64,000 nucleotides of DNA from Eremomyces bilateralis CBS 781.70 (Eukaryota > Ascomycota > Dothideomycetes > Eremomycetales > Eremomycetaceae), in assembly GCF_010015585.1 (NCBI RefSeq), contig NW_022985069.1, positions 977,528-1,041,527 of the forward strand, given 5' to 3'. The position numbers and the translations under genes were made by a program. The notes under the pieces were generated by a model, which had not been told where the DNA came from, did not search any database, and saw only the letters and a program-made list of their open reading frames with translations. Of the stretch, positions 1 to 11,068 are shown in pieces (position 1 is the first letter of the stretch; every line of letters begins with the position of its first letter).

Positions 1-77
1 ATTTGTAATATTTCAATAGTTATCGTCAGTTACATATTGTCGCACGTGACGTGCTAAGTGGTTGGAAGGCAAAATAG

Positions 78-344
78 TTTGATACGCCACTCTTCGTGGC
101 AGTTTGGAGAGGGAATATTGAGGCAGTAAAGCTTCTAGTTGAAGCGGGAGCAGACCCTGATTCGATAGATACTAGCGGGTATACGTGCCGTGAGCTGTTG
201 CAACATCGTGGTATGGATGAGGTTTTGGCGCTAATAGGTTCGCAAAAAGGGATTAAAAATCACGAAAGATCAGCTGTAAAGCCGATGGAGGTCATGGATA
301 ATGACAATCTTGTACGGCGGGAAACGGAGGATGGGATGGGCTAA
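78..344 (+). CDS. C-terminal exon of an ankyrin-repeat protein (partial)
   Basis: The frame reads a clear ankyrin repeat: D-T-P-L-F at the start of the helix pair, then a G-N-x-E-A-V-K-L-L-V-E-A-G-A-D-P core, a second partial repeat, and a low-complexity charged tail of about 35 residues ending at TAG 342-344. The frame is closed upstream by TAG at 75-77, which also looks like a 3' splice site (AAAATAG), so this is best read as the last exon of a gene whose other exons lie before the window. There is no in-frame ATG, so the start cannot be given. A degraded ankyrin fragment is the alternative. No partner or function can be inferred beyond protein-protein contact. Confidence 0.55.
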   Translation, partial: FDTPLFVAVWRGNIEAVKLLVEAGADPDSIDTSGYTCRELLQHRGMDEVLALIGSQKGIKNHERSAVKPMEVMDNDNLVRRETEDGMG

Positions 345-736
345 GGGTCCGCCATTAGCTGGACTTGGGAAACCCGCTCGAGTCTCCCGCAGTGGATCGG
401 TCGAGTGTGCATCTAACGTATCGATCTTGGAGCAAGTGCCATAGAAAGCGGAAGATAGAACCTCAAGTTTGTTAGGGTTTGGCTCTGGACAACGGAAATA
501 ATTTGATCCGTAACTTACAGGTTCAGTAGTTACATATTTCGATATTTGCTAGCTTCATGATCCAAATTGAGCACTCTGTCAGTCATCTGCTGACGAATTA
601 TGCTTTTGAATATTTCTTTCGCCATCGATCAAACCATAGTCATCATAATGTCCCCGGGGGTGATTCCCACCCAACTCAAACCAGCCCCAAGCTGTCTTTT
701 TTCCTAACCAAAGACCATAACCCAGCCTGGAACCTT
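345..736. other. intergenic, nothing recognised
   Basis: About 390 bases between the ankyrin exon and the 3' end of the rhodopsin-fold gene, so the two genes converge here. I see no conserved frame or repeat. Confidence 0.4.
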
Positions 737-1940
737 TCACCTTTGGGGAATCAAAAACCGAATGCTAAAACATATCCTCATGCTAGGAAAATTATATATC
801 AGATTCTCCGCCATGAATTGAGGGGTGTGACGGTGTCTTCTGGCCCGTATCTGCACCCAATCTTTTCTTGATGCGCCGAAACTGTGATGTTGACGGGTCA
901 TCGAATATGCCGAATCGTTGCTGCGGACGCTCGCACGGGATTGAACAGCGCGTTTGGTGGTTTGATGGCGCTGCATCTCGTCCACACCCAATGCGTCGGT
1001 GTAAGTTCGAGGGCTGGTTCTGGTGGCCCGCTTGAGTAGAGGTCTCAATGCTGGGAGAGCGGCGACCATGATCGCTGTCGTGCATTCGGCCGAGGACCAG
1101 ACAACTGCACGATTCAGATCAGCGAACGACTCCCGATGTCCGTGGAAGTGCCGGGAAAGTCGGACGGATCATGGAGTGGACGTACAAAAAGGCATGATGG
1201 AGTTTTGCTTGACTGCGGCAAACCGTCCCACGCTCACCGCCATGGTGATGATGCCCAGTCCGAACGTTAGGCCCAAGGCTACAACCTGCTTCCTCGCCAA
1301 TTGGAGTTCAACCAACAACGGGAACGGAAGCACAAAAGCTTGCAGCACAAGTCAGCGAAAGTCTCGTTCATGCTCCGGAAGATTTACCGTACCCATTACA
1401 TCAGAGGTAATGTCCAACGCCCAGACCGTATTGAGATACGTGGCATTATAGATGCTGCAAGCTGGGAAGGAAGGGATGAAATTCGATGCAATATTCGTTC
1501 CACACCAAAATAGTGTTAGGAATAGGGTCGTAAGATAGGACCCAACGCTGTAAACGATGGTAACAATGAGTGCGGTACGTAAATTGGGCCATGTCTGCGG
1601 GATGAGGAAATAGTAGAGGCTGAGGAGGCTAAACTTCGCGCAGTACAGTGAGGCATTGTAGAAGAATATCCCCATGTACCCAATCTAATCCTTTATGAGC
1701 TGGATCCATTTAGTTGGGACGAGATGAACTACCCACCTTTACGTTTGTCGTAGGACTTGTCTCAGCGATTTCTTCAAACATTCCTCCACGTTCGAATGTC
1801 ATCGTGAGGGTTATTTCCAATCCTGTAGCGAAGAGCACCGAGAGGATAAGGAGAATGTCGGAAAATTTGAGCCCGACTCGCTGGTAGAGGAGTCGAAACC
1901 ATATCCGTATTGACACCAAGATGAATGCCAATCCGTACAT
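737..1940 (-). CDS. fungal rhodopsin-fold (PTH11/SAT4-like) integral membrane protein
   Basis: Four exons fit the Fung_rhodopsin family: 1940-1737, 1684-1393, 1338-1186 and 1104-737, with introns of 52, 54 and 81 bases (GT-AG). Visible hallmarks are an R-I-W-F-R segment after helix 1, a helix with C-A-K-F-S-L-L-S-L-Y-Y, a D-I-T-S-D-V-M stretch spliced to V-L-P-F-P-L-L, and the late V-W-S-S-A-E-C-T-T-A-I-M-V-A-A-L-P helix typical of the family. The cytosolic C-tail is Ser/Arg-rich. The start is uncertain: the ATG at 1940 is inside helix 1, and the frame upstream is closed by TAG, so a further 5' exon or loss of the N-terminus is possible. Most family members have unknown ligands; some are GPCR-like surface sensors. 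Confidence 0.7.
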
Positions 1941-2210
1941 CGTCCAGTCCACCGCCTATGGGCCAGTTAATGCCAGTCCCGTACAATTCTCGAGCCGTTC
2001 GTACTGTTCGCATGTTCGTACGGACGACACTGGACATACCATAATTGCTGGCCCTTGCAAAGTGCCCCCCATTGTGTTGGTTCTCGATATATTATATACC
2101 GAGATCACATCCTTGATCTTGGTACGAGTTTCAATGATTGAACAAAAATGACATAGAAACGCGAATGTCCAGTATAGAAAGATGTACCAAATGACAAGTG
2201 AGTCCGTCAA

Positions 2211-3300
2211 TCGATGGTGGTCTTGAATAAGATTAAAGTAAAAGAGCAGCGTCCATCGGACGGGGATAAGGTGACATGAACCCCTGAACTAACGAGGTGG
2301 GAACTGGGGAAGGCTGCAAACCCCAACCTTCAGTCACTATGTACTACTCTATAAGCACTAAACAGGGATGAGGGAATGGACTCGACTCGCACCACCAACA
2401 TGCGCCCATGCGGAATCTACATAATTGAGACACGGGCGTCGGGCCGAGTTAGAGCTTGGAACCCCGAATGAAGCGAAATGGACTGGAATTAATTATGATT
2501 TACGACGTACTCTGAAGTGGTGAAGTCTGAACCTTCCAAGCTCCAATGGGTTGCTATCAGATTTCAGACGTTATTTAGTAATAGCATCCCCTAGCAATAT
2601 AAGCATGGGTATATCTACCCTGCGACGAATTCTACTTCACGCAATACAAGCATCTCACCTCCTCCGCCAGGTAACCTATTGCTTCCCTGATTGATCAACA
2701 CGCTTAAAAGATCAATAGTTGCCTACTGCCCAGTGCGGCAGTGCCCTAATGAGCCGTCCATACCATGACTCGGTGATACTAAGATCGATACAAGTGGTGT
2801 TCCTAACTCTTTCAAGTTCCCAGTCAATCAGACTCCCCTTGACCCCTCCCGTCTTAACACAGTTAGTAGAATAGTGCTAACTCGCCTGCTCAACCGAAAA
2901 CTCTTCTCAGTGCTCTAGGTGCTCGACGCTCGTTCGTCATGAATCGTCAAGGAACATGACGATGGCCACTAATGCGCGACACTAGCGGTGGTGTTAAACA
3001 TTAAATGATTCCAGTTAAGATAATAAGATTTACCTCAGTAAGCTCGGGCCATCTCCAATAGCTACCAAATGGCCTGATTGTAAGGATCAACGGATCACGT
3101 GGGGGCCGAGTAGAGACAAGCACGCGACTGAAAGAAAAACCGGCATACCAAAAGCTTTGGACGGGGTCCACAACACCATACAAAATCGCATACATGGATG
3201 GATTTCAACGCAAATATCTCAACCAACGCGGGTTTAAACACTGTTAAATTGAAATGAGACTATTTGCAACGCGTAACAACCCCATCCCAATAGGTTTTGG
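2211..3300. other. intergenic, no gene supported
   Basis: About 1.1 kb between the rhodopsin-fold gene and the transposase relic. A 64-codon minus-strand frame at 3001-3195 has no recognisable motif. The stretch is likely old intergenic or transposon-flank DNA. Confidence 0.4.
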
Positions 3301-3329
3301 GAGGTTTAGGAAGAGTTCGCCTTTTTATT

Positions 3330-4160
3330 CCCTATTATCTGCCCCTCCGCGTCTTATCACCTCCTGAAGCCTATCAGGCATGGAATCAACGCGGGCCTTG
3401 ATCCAATCCTGCCGAATTCCGTCCCATCACTCTTTCAAAAGCTGTTGCATCTCATCAGGTTCCCAATGGGTAAATTTACGTACGTGTTGCTTCATTGGTT
3501 GGAAAGCGTCCTCAACGATCGTGAGGTCTGGAGATCCTGCGCAATTGAAATAGTGTTCAAGACGGTGATCAGAATGGGACTTCCATTCCTTTACGATATT
3601 TCCCCTAGCACGTGGCGGCCCATGGCCTGAGTCTTGTTCCTCTTCCAATACAAAATCGTGACCGTTCTGGATCCAAGGGTTGACAATGGGATCTAGGATG
3701 GAATCGATATATGTTTGTTGCGCCATCTCACCCGTGGTATTGCTCGGTACATCATACGTTACAAGGTCTGATTTGAAGTTGTAGCCAACAGCCCCCCAGA
3801 CGTGGACGTTGTTTTTGGCGTTCTGTTCAACTTCTCCTTGTCGTTGTACACACTGAGGGCAATACCGCTCGCCCGGGCGTCGAATAATCATCAACTTTCC
3901 CTGCGGACCAAGCCCGGCGTGGGACTCCGTCGCTAAAACGGAGCCTCCTCCACCGGTATTTGGTAGGATACCGGTCCTTCATTAAGGTAGCGAAATCGAC
4001 GCGTTTTTCGGCGAGGTTCCTAGAAACCCATGCTTTTTGACAGGCGACGCATTTATGGTAATCCATCGTACCCATAGCCCGCTTAACGGTACGCACGCAG
4101 ACGTCTAGACCAGCCTCATACCCTAGGGGCCCCAGGACATGGCCCTTCCATAGACATCTT
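3330..4160 (-). mobile_element. Tc1/mariner-type DNA transposon relic (DDE_3 transposase, broken)
   Basis: Reading minus, pieces of one transposase follow each other in family order: a linker ending V-K-R-A-M-G-T-M-D-Y-H-K-C, an R-F-S-D first catalytic block near 3955, a frame change near 3900, I-I-R-R-P-G-E-R-Y-C, V-H-V-W-G-A-V-G-Y-N-F, an E-E-E-Q-D-S-G-H-G second catalytic block near 3635, and S-P-D-L-T-I-V-E-D for the third acidic residue. A stop at 3427-3429 interrupts a frame that continues W-D-G-I-R-Q-D-W-I-K to about 3360. The N-terminal helix-turn-helix part is not readable past 4160. At least one frameshift and one stop make it inactive. Terminal repeats were not found, so the ends are approximate. 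Confidence 0.85.
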
Positions 4161-4435
4161 GTTCTTCAATGCCGTCCTCTGCCAACCCTCTCACAGCCAG
4201 CTTTACAATTCCTCAACAGTCCCATACCTCATCAGCATGGCTAGAACTCGCTCTCAGCTCCCATATCGTCACCTAGAAAGTTCATCTGACCGTGTCCGGA
4301 GGTCAGTCGAGCTTCATCAACAAACCCTACATTTATCAATCATCTCTGCAACACTTCATGACAAGGCTGGTGAGATTTGTCCACTACACTAGCTATATTA
4401 TTACTGGCGTGGAAATATTTTACATATCACTATTG

Positions 4436-5396
4436 TCAGCTCCTTCGATTGAAGAAGTTTGAAGCGTATCTTGATGTCTCGTCCAATTTATGAGTCAAAG
4501 CATATATTCTATTGACGTCGCTGTCTCTTGCGCGGGCTAAGTCCCTTCTAAGCATTTGAAGCCACCTCTGCTGCAGCCCTCTTAGGACGCTGTCTGCGCA
4601 CATCTTGAGACCCAAAAAGAGGATTTTAAGCATTATCTTGTGCAAATCTTTCGGCGTAGAAATCATCCATATCTCCAAAGTGATAATTCCATGCCATTGT
4701 TGGAGTGCAGAAAGCATACACTCCCCTTGTAGCGAGAGCCATATTCCGTGCTTTAATCAGCTCTATCGGGTCCTTTTCTTGTCCCGTCTCTGCCAAAAAA
4801 TTGGTCACTGTGCCAAAGTCACTACAGTTATATAGAATAGGCTGAAGCTGTCGACGTTCGATATTAGTAAAGAACTCTTCTAACGACGGGGGTGGCCAAG
4901 CAGGCTGTAGAGGGGATCGAGCCATAGTAATAGGCACAGTAATAGAGACGGGTAAAGACAAATAAGATTGAGTAGGGGAAGAGATAGGGACAGGTGTAGG
5001 TGTCAACATAGACAGGTTATCTAGTGACGTCTTAATCGGACTCCTCCTATTCAAGTGCTATACTCTGATTGCCTTCCTCTCGTTACGAATATCGGTAGCA
5101 GAGACTCGAGTTTCCGGATCCTCCTTTTGAATTGCATTCAATATCTGCATCGACCGGGCCCCAGTATTTGTCATCGATTCGATTAGGTCTTTCTGAGCCA
5201 GTGTACGTCTACGATAGACATTATGCGTACTAGGATCGAGTGATCGAGAGTAGTTATGATGCTTATGTTGAACCTCTAGCCTCCACTTGTCGGTGATAAT
5301 AACTTGCATTGTATCTCTGCAGTAACTGAGCGTAAGCAGCGAACTTGCTGAATCATCACCCCCACGTAATGCGACCACAAAGTATGTATCTATCAC
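4436..5396 (-). mobile_element. MULE transposon relic, FAR1-like N-terminal region
   Basis: The frame 5396-5058 carries a FAR1-type DNA-binding region: W-R-L-E-V-Q-H-K-H-H-N-Y-S, then R-R-R-T-L-A-Q-K-D-L-I and a D-P-E-T-R-V-S-A-T-D-I-R-N-E-R-K linker. This order is characteristic of fungal Mutator-like transposases before the MULE domain. After one stop at 5058-5060 the frame resumes with N-R-R-S-P-I-K at 5054 and runs to 4626. A third overlapping frame, 4717-4436, may be a shifted continuation. No DDE core was recognised, so the catalytic part is deleted or decayed. The first zinc-finger half is also missing or unreadable. Confidence 0.6.
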
Positions 5397-5520
5397 AAGT
5401 GTAATTCACGGATGTGCGCGGCCAATTTGCCATCCGAGTTCCGCACTCGCTAAGCCCGATGTTTGTACGAGAGACAATGGTTCAATACTGTGGCTACTTG
5501 TATATGAAGATTAAAATCGC

Positions 5521-6790
5521 TTACAAAGTGTCAAGACTCAACCGCTTTCTCGATCCGTCCCTATCCAAGCTCATATCAAGGTCCTCGCTGGTGACGACTT
5601 TCCTCTTGCGGGCCTCGAACCGCTTGTTCCAGCACCAACGCTGCGCGTCGTAGCAATCCGGGCAATTCTCCTCCACGTTAGTGAATCCCTTCAGACATGC
5701 GGCCCGAACGACGTCCGTATGGTTAGAGAGCAGGACCTCGCGAGGGCCAAATTTGAGATCCCTAGGAACCTCGGGGCTGGAGGGATGATAAGTCCACAGC
5801 ACCCGCAGGCGATTATTGGCGAGGACTTTCTTTACCCTCGCTATCGGGGGCTGGTCTCCGTCCTCCTCGCCTTCGCAGGCCACGACAACATAGTCTCCAA
5901 CATAGACCTATCTCCCATTATCTAGAATTCGGGTTAGCAGGAGCACGGGGTGGCGGGCAGGATGGGAGTACTTACAATGGATTGGCCCGTATACTGCTTT
6001 TCGATACCTGCTCCTGACCTTTGCTTGCAAGGCTGCTTTAGAAGCGGGGACGATGACGTCGTCGTCGCCGTCGCCGTGACCGGCAGATGCAGTCAGCTGC
6101 TTCCCCACGGGTCCGGAGATGTCAGCGACAAAATGCGGTCTTGGCGCAGACCGCTGTGCGCTGGCGAGTCCATCGCCATTACAGCTTGGCATGTATGCAG
6201 CGTAGAGACTGTCGCTCAACTCCGTCGTGGGGCTCTGCGCACAGTCATCGCTAGACGCCTTATCATCTACAGCCTCGACGTTAGCATGCACTATCAGTGC
6301 TGGCGATGCGGCGCCAGCAGCGCCAGGCCCGCTACCAGCCGAAATATCTTCGTGCCCAGGAGCACGATCGCTTTCTAGGATTCCATTTTCCGTGTGTTCC
6401 TGGTGCGCTAGGCTTGCAACCCCGTTGAACGCAATTAGGTCGGTCCGTGGAAATCGTCCCTTGGGACATCGAAAGGAGCTCTTGCAGGGTAGGGAGATCA
6501 TCTCCGTCGCTGCCGCTGCTCTCGTCGTCTTCCGCACCGCCGCTGGTCCCTTGAGCGGCTTGATTAATGTTCTGTGTAGACGCCCGTGCGGCCGCTGCTG
6601 AATCTTTAGTCAGCACAACTAGCCTATCACTGAAACGGACCGATAAACTCACAATGGCCCCGGACCGGACTGGCTGTAGCCGGCTGGTGCGCAGGACAAT
6701 CTTCTCCGTCACTGTCGTCTCTCAGATCCACAATTTCTATGCTACCCAATCGAACCCGGCGGCTCTTGGTAGGGCACCGGCCTTGCCCGC
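5521..6790 (-). CDS. uncharacterised protein with BAH-like C-terminal domain (model incomplete)
   Basis: The 3' exon 5907-5521 reads V-Y-V-G-D-Y-V-V-V, I-A-R-V-K-K-V, R-V-L-W-T-Y-H-P and P-R-E-V-L-L-S-N-H-T-D-V-V, in the order seen in BAH (bromo-adjacent homology) modules, followed by a Cys/Trp-rich basic tail. Upstream, a 5' segment near 6790-6655 has a basic patch and E-I-V-D-L-R-D-D-S-D-G-E-D; a good intron (GTGAGT...TTCAG, about 6652-6602) joins it to an acidic Ser/Gly/Asp stretch ending D-D-L-P-T-L-Q-E-L-L. Between about 6500 and 6000 a long Ala/Ser/Asp-rich frame is open, but I could not connect it in phase with both sides. Either an intron is missed or the gene is decaying. BAH domains usually act in chromatin. 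It sits beside transposon relics. Confidence 0.4.
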
Positions 6791-7152
6791 GAGCTGTTTA
6801 GGTCTGCGAACTGGAAGCTGTAGGAACGGCGCTCCGTGACGGCTGGTAAGGAATGAACATGGCCATAGTAGCGATTACCGTAGATGATAAAAAGTGTAAA
6901 GATGGTGTACAAATGCCCGGTAAAGGATAAGGGGGGACTGAATCGAGAATTGCACGAGGATAGAAATAGTGGCTGCTTAAGTACTCGGGGCGGCTGCGGT
7001 GCAAGACGCTCTGCACTCGCTATCCTATCGCCACGGCTCGATCGCTCTTCTACTTGCATGCGCAACCCTCGCATCAACCCCTGATTTTGCCTCGCCGCCC
7101 TTGCCGCCAGTCCACGATTTGCAAGGGGATATGCATCCTGCACCCAAGGCAT

Positions 7153-8756
7153 GAATATACCATCCTGTCCTGGTTAGCGTGCCATTAGTGATATTGTTTG
7201 GAGGGTGCGTCCAAAAATAGTGGAAGATGAAGCGGTACCATAGATTGACGTTAATGCGGTCTGCTTGATATCTTTCGTTTCCTTCCCCCTTTCAGTCCGC
7301 GACCAGTGACGGCCAGATATGATATGCGACGATGCTCCTCTCGCCCCTATGCACACGCCAAAGGTTGGAAGAGAAAATTATCCTTCCAAAATTCCATCGT
7401 CGCTGGATCCGAGATCGTACGCAAGCTGCTTGACTCAAAGATAAGGGGCTGCCTCTGCCTATGAGAGCGCGTGGTTGCGAGGAGTGTAATGATTGGGTTG
7501 GAGGCAATCTCGATGGCCGTGCTGGGCCGCCAACCTCAAGCAGCCAGGGGCATCGGTCGTCAGTGGACCGTCGTCGTGCGGGCAGATTCAGCTGCTCACG
7601 TCCGGATAACCGTGGAAATTCTAGTTCGCGAGACCACATGCAATGGCAATCGAGCAATTGGATCCACAGGCTTTCAAGTTCGCATGGATGAGTTGGGGTG
7701 CTGGAGCTGGAACAGCTACACCGCAAAGCCCTCCATTCGTCAAGATGCCTCACCGTCATCGTCACCGTCGGTGTTACCGATGTCACCTGGTTCGGCCTCA
7801 CCGGATGCTTTGAGCACTGCAGGTGGACTGCGACTCGAAACTCTTACGTACGAATAGCAGGTTGCAAGCGAGCGAGCGTGGTTCCTCCCATGCCAAGGAT
7901 CCAAGCCAGAGATAGACTGGGGCACTGACGTCCACATCCAGCTTCCTATTTGATCCCGGAACGCCCATGCCGGTGTCTGTATGAAACCGCAGTGGATTCA
8001 AGTAAGCTGAAGGGATCGGGCGGTCACGATCATCATTATGCAATCATAATCATGCGATGCACGGCATGGTGTGGCCGAGCGCTAAGCTTAGCCGGTTTTA
8101 GAAGGGGCGTCTCCAGTTATGGTTAATGCAGTATTATTGCGGACGCGGTCTGAGGCGAAGTCGACGAGGAAGGCCGGAAAAGTCGGAGTGCGAAGGTGCA
8201 CGCATGATCCATAAAGTAATGAGAAGGAGATATGGAGGGCGGTGGGCGACCGTAGTCCATGGCCAATGCTCAGGGTTCTTGGAAAGGGATGGAGAGAAGC
8301 GATCACGCTGAGACGAACGGGGATGGATCCGGCAGTTCGAGCCCATTAAGTTCGAAGTTCTAAAAGCTGTGCAACGCAGAAGCGATGGGTCTTCGGAGAC
8401 GGGGACGCCGAGGAATGAATGCTCTCTAGGGCCTGTTAGTTCTGCTACATTGCGGCAAAAAGCTCTGATAGACTGGGAAGAAACTCAACATGAAAGGTGG
8501 AACGGAAGCTCACCATCCAGAAGGCGCTACGAGAGGGGAGCGAGCCGTCAGGCATGGAATGGAAAAAGAGGGGAAGAGATCTCGCCCAAGGCGCAGCGCG
8601 GGTCAGCAGGGGATTCAGCCGTGCAAATGGTGCGTGCAAGGGGTCGACCGGTTAGCAAGGCGAAATTGAGACGGGGCGAGGCAAGAGAAAAAGGGGAAGC
8701 CGAAAGGTGGAGGAGGAGGAAGAGGTTATTCAGATTTATGAGGGGATAGACGGTGG
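7153..8756. other. long region without a recognisable gene
   Basis: About 1.6 kb with several overlapping open frames on both strands, none with motifs, introns or composition that single out a gene. A purine-rich run near 8640-8735 (pyrimidine-rich on the minus strand) could be promoter-like for a minus-strand transcript. I support no product here. Confidence 0.4.
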
Positions 8757-9033
8757 TATTTATGTTCTGAGGGATTGAAGGTTTGAAAACGGAAGTGAGC
8801 GCTATACCTGATAGGGTGGCGCTAAACTATAAACGGAAGTTCGGTAGCACACAGATTACGTAGTACTCACTCGTGCATGTTATATACATAGTTTTAGAGA
8901 TTACTTGATACCTAACCGTGGGTATTTAGTATAATATGTTCTACTAAATTTCTTCTTCTAAGTTAGCGCCATTATATCGGGTATAGCGCTCTCTCTGTTT
9001 TTCAAACCCTTCGAATCCTCAAAAATATAAATA
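8757..9033. mobile_element. putative MITE: 277 bases with ~75-base imperfect terminal inverted repeats
   Basis: The left arm 8757-8830 and the right arm 8958-9033 are inverted copies of each other. Outer ends read TATTTATGTT against TATTTATATT. Inside, TTTGAAAA, then an identical GAGCGCTATACC block (8798-8809; right arm 8982-8993), GATA, TGGCGCTAA and CTTA/CTATA follow in the same order. The arms are roughly 75% identical with one or two single-base gaps. If the outermost TA on each side is a target duplication, the element fits the TA-inserting mariner/Stowaway-like MITEs. The ~127-base core is AT-rich and non-coding. It lies 109 bases downstream of the dehydrogenase stop, so it may also form a hairpin in that transcript. 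Confidence 0.65.
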
Positions 9034-9141
9034 GAAGTGCTCAAGGTGGTTCTTTCAAATACTCACATAGACAAAGCATGATACAGTCGTACAGTAGCAG
9101 TTCTCAAGGAATGGAAGACAATGAGTTTAAGTTGCTCCATA

Positions 9142-10513
9142 CTATATATTCCTGAGCCTAACAACCATTCTCTTCCCTCGAGTTTTCCCTTTTTTCAAGA
9201 TCTCCAAGCCTCTCTCGACTTGGCTAAGTCCGCCCTCCAAGACCTCTAAGTCCGGAAGCCTGAGGCTTGAACAGTTGATTAATTCGTTGAGCTTCTGTGC
9301 ATAGATGGCTGCTTCTTCATCCAGGACAAATCTTTTCATCTCCACCGTCTCCACCTGGACATGCTCCGGTATTTCCTCATCGTTCGCCATCATGGCGAGA
9401 GGTGCAAATCGGACTCTCGGGGTCTCACCTTTGCTCTCTTCAGTTGCGCGGCAAGTTTGAAGACACAATCCAGCGGTTTTCGGGCCAACCAAATCAATTA
9501 CCCGGCTGAGTCTGCCACTGGTCACTGCTCGAATTTCCTCCACAATCTCTTCCGCCGTCCGGTCATCGCGTACTACGACGTGGTCTGCTCCGAGTGATGT
9601 AGAGAGAGCTGCAGTACGACCCGAACAGACTGTAATGACTCTTAAGCCAGAGTGGATGGCGATTTGAGTCGCAAATTGACCTGTTACGGTACTTCCACCC
9701 CAAATCAGAAACCACTCCCCCACACCTGGCCTAGACGAAGCGGGAGAAACGCTGTAGTAGCCAGAATCCAGCGAATGTGGTGTTTCCGTCCCCAAAGAAT
9801 GCTCTGACGATTCAGGGCTCTTTGGATTTGGATCCGGATCTGGCATCGGTACATCCATCCATTTCCAGAGAGCCATAGCAGCAGTGAGGGCGCCGACGCC
9901 CAAGCAAGCTGCCTGCTCGAAGCTGAGGTCCGCGGGTATTGGAAGCACAGTGTGTTGAGGGACGATGATGTACTCTTGGAAACATCCGGCACGGACGTCT
10001 CGGTAGTACGTCGAAGTCCACACACGGTCTCCGGGTTTTACATGGTGGACGTTTTTCCCAACCTTGGCGACCGTGCCCGATGATTCTCTGCCAGTAATCT
10101 AACAATGGTTAGTACAAGCGGTTGTGAATGGTGAGGACACCTACCCATGGAAATGATGGCAAGCAGAAGTTGTATTCGACAGACTTCCAATCAATCGGAT
10201 TGAGGCCGACGGCATGATTCCTGATCATGACTTCATTGTCGTCTCGGATCTCCGGGACTGGGTAGTCGTCGCGGAGTGCGTACTCCCCCCTCCGCGCCAC
10301 GGTAAGTGCTTGTTGTACTTGTGGAGGCGATAATGATGTGTTTGCCGCTGGCTTTAAAGAATGTTTTGAAAATGTAGGTGCTTGCTTTTCCGATATCTCA
10401 ATCCCAACGATCGTGGTGGGTGTAGGAAGGTCTGACTTCTTTGCAAGCCTAAAAATTCGTCGTATTCGCGCTCGTAAGCGCCTGAGAGAGCTATGATCAG
10501 GCGTTATAGCCAT
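9142..10513 (-). CDS. medium-chain zinc-type alcohol dehydrogenase / enoyl reductase
   Basis: Two exons, 10513-10145 and 10098-9142, with a 46-base intron (GTAGGT...TTAG), give 441 residues. The GroES-like part has the V-G-L-N-P-I-D-W-K-S-V motif of the toxD/trans-enoyl-reductase branch and G-R-E-S-S-G-T-V. The Rossmann part has W-G-G-S-T-V-T-G-Q-F-A-T-Q-I-A, typical of NAD(P)H-dependent quinone/enoyl reductases. The structural-zinc cysteines are absent, as is usual in this branch. An approximately 30-residue Pro/Ser-rich insert sits before the nucleotide-binding domain, and the first ~65 residues (basic) precede the usual family start. It is the outermost gene of the putative cluster, and its promoter holds two CCGACGG sites. 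Substrate unknown. Confidence 0.85.
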
Positions 10514-10857
10514 GCTGGTGAATATTGAACACCTAGAGCCGCTTCGAATAGGATCTGCAACGAAAGAGACGATACCGAGTGATTGACTTCTAAAATTCTG
10601 GTTGGGAAATGGCGATACGCACTTTGTACTCCCAATGGAAAGGATTAAATAAATAACAACGTACTATGTAAAGCAGTTTTCCAACTATTGCAACGTCAAC
10701 GCTCCTTATTCGGCTCAGTCCGTATTACAAAATCTGCTCGACAACGGCAGGATCGGGTGTCTCTTCCTAGGAACTGGTTACTGGTACCCCGTGCGGATGT
10801 GACAGCGAGCGGCTAGAGTAGTCTACTTTTGTCCATTCTGTTTGAAAGCCTCAAGAG

Positions 10858-10864
10858 CCGACGG
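10858..10864. promoter_or_regulatory. CCG-N-CGG site (candidate Zn2Cys6 site)
   Basis: CCGACGG in the context GCCGACGGC, 345 bases upstream of the dehydrogenase start. Everted CGG triplets with a 1-base gap. Confidence 0.4.
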
Positions 10865-10956
10865 CAGAGGACTTAAGCTTGCTGGACTGGGTTAGCGTTC
10901 GCGTCCTTGGAATGATGGGGAGGTTGAAGAGGGCGGTGGCCGGTTCGGAACTGCTT

Positions 10957-10963
10957 CCGACGG
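10957..10963. promoter_or_regulatory. CCG-N-CGG site (candidate Zn2Cys6 site)
   Basis: CCGACGG in the context TTCCGACGGAT, followed 8 bases later by a second TCCGACG. Confidence 0.4.
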
Positions 10964-11068
10964 ATTATGTTCCGACGAGCTGCAGCCACGGCGAATAGAA
11001 TTGGACATTGACAATTTCACAAGTATGACGATATTCTGGACGCGCAAGATTGAAGATAGTAGCAAGAA

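Larger units (their letters stand above)
10514..11068 (-). promoter_or_regulatory. promoter region of the dehydrogenase gene
   Basis: 555 bases between the dehydrogenase start and the 3' end of the regulator gene. It holds CCGACGG at 10858-10864 and 10957-10963, and a CCGACG half copy at 10972-10977. Confidence 0.45.

Noticed and set aside
557-871. Plus-strand open frame of 104 codons
   Set aside because: It overlaps the last exon of the rhodopsin-fold gene in antisense and has no motif.
3001-3195. Minus-strand frame of 64 codons before the transposase relic
   Set aside because: No start context, motif or splice sites; could be decayed transposon flank but nothing proves it.
7292-7857. Overlapping long frames on both strands (minus 7292-7801, plus 7471-7857)
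   Set aside because: Composition resembles a shadow of GC-rich DNA. Neither frame has a recognisable domain, and they exclude each other.
8369-8749. Arg/Glu-rich plus-strand frame of 126 codons
   Set aside because: The composition follows from a purine-rich tract, and no domain or conserved pattern is present.
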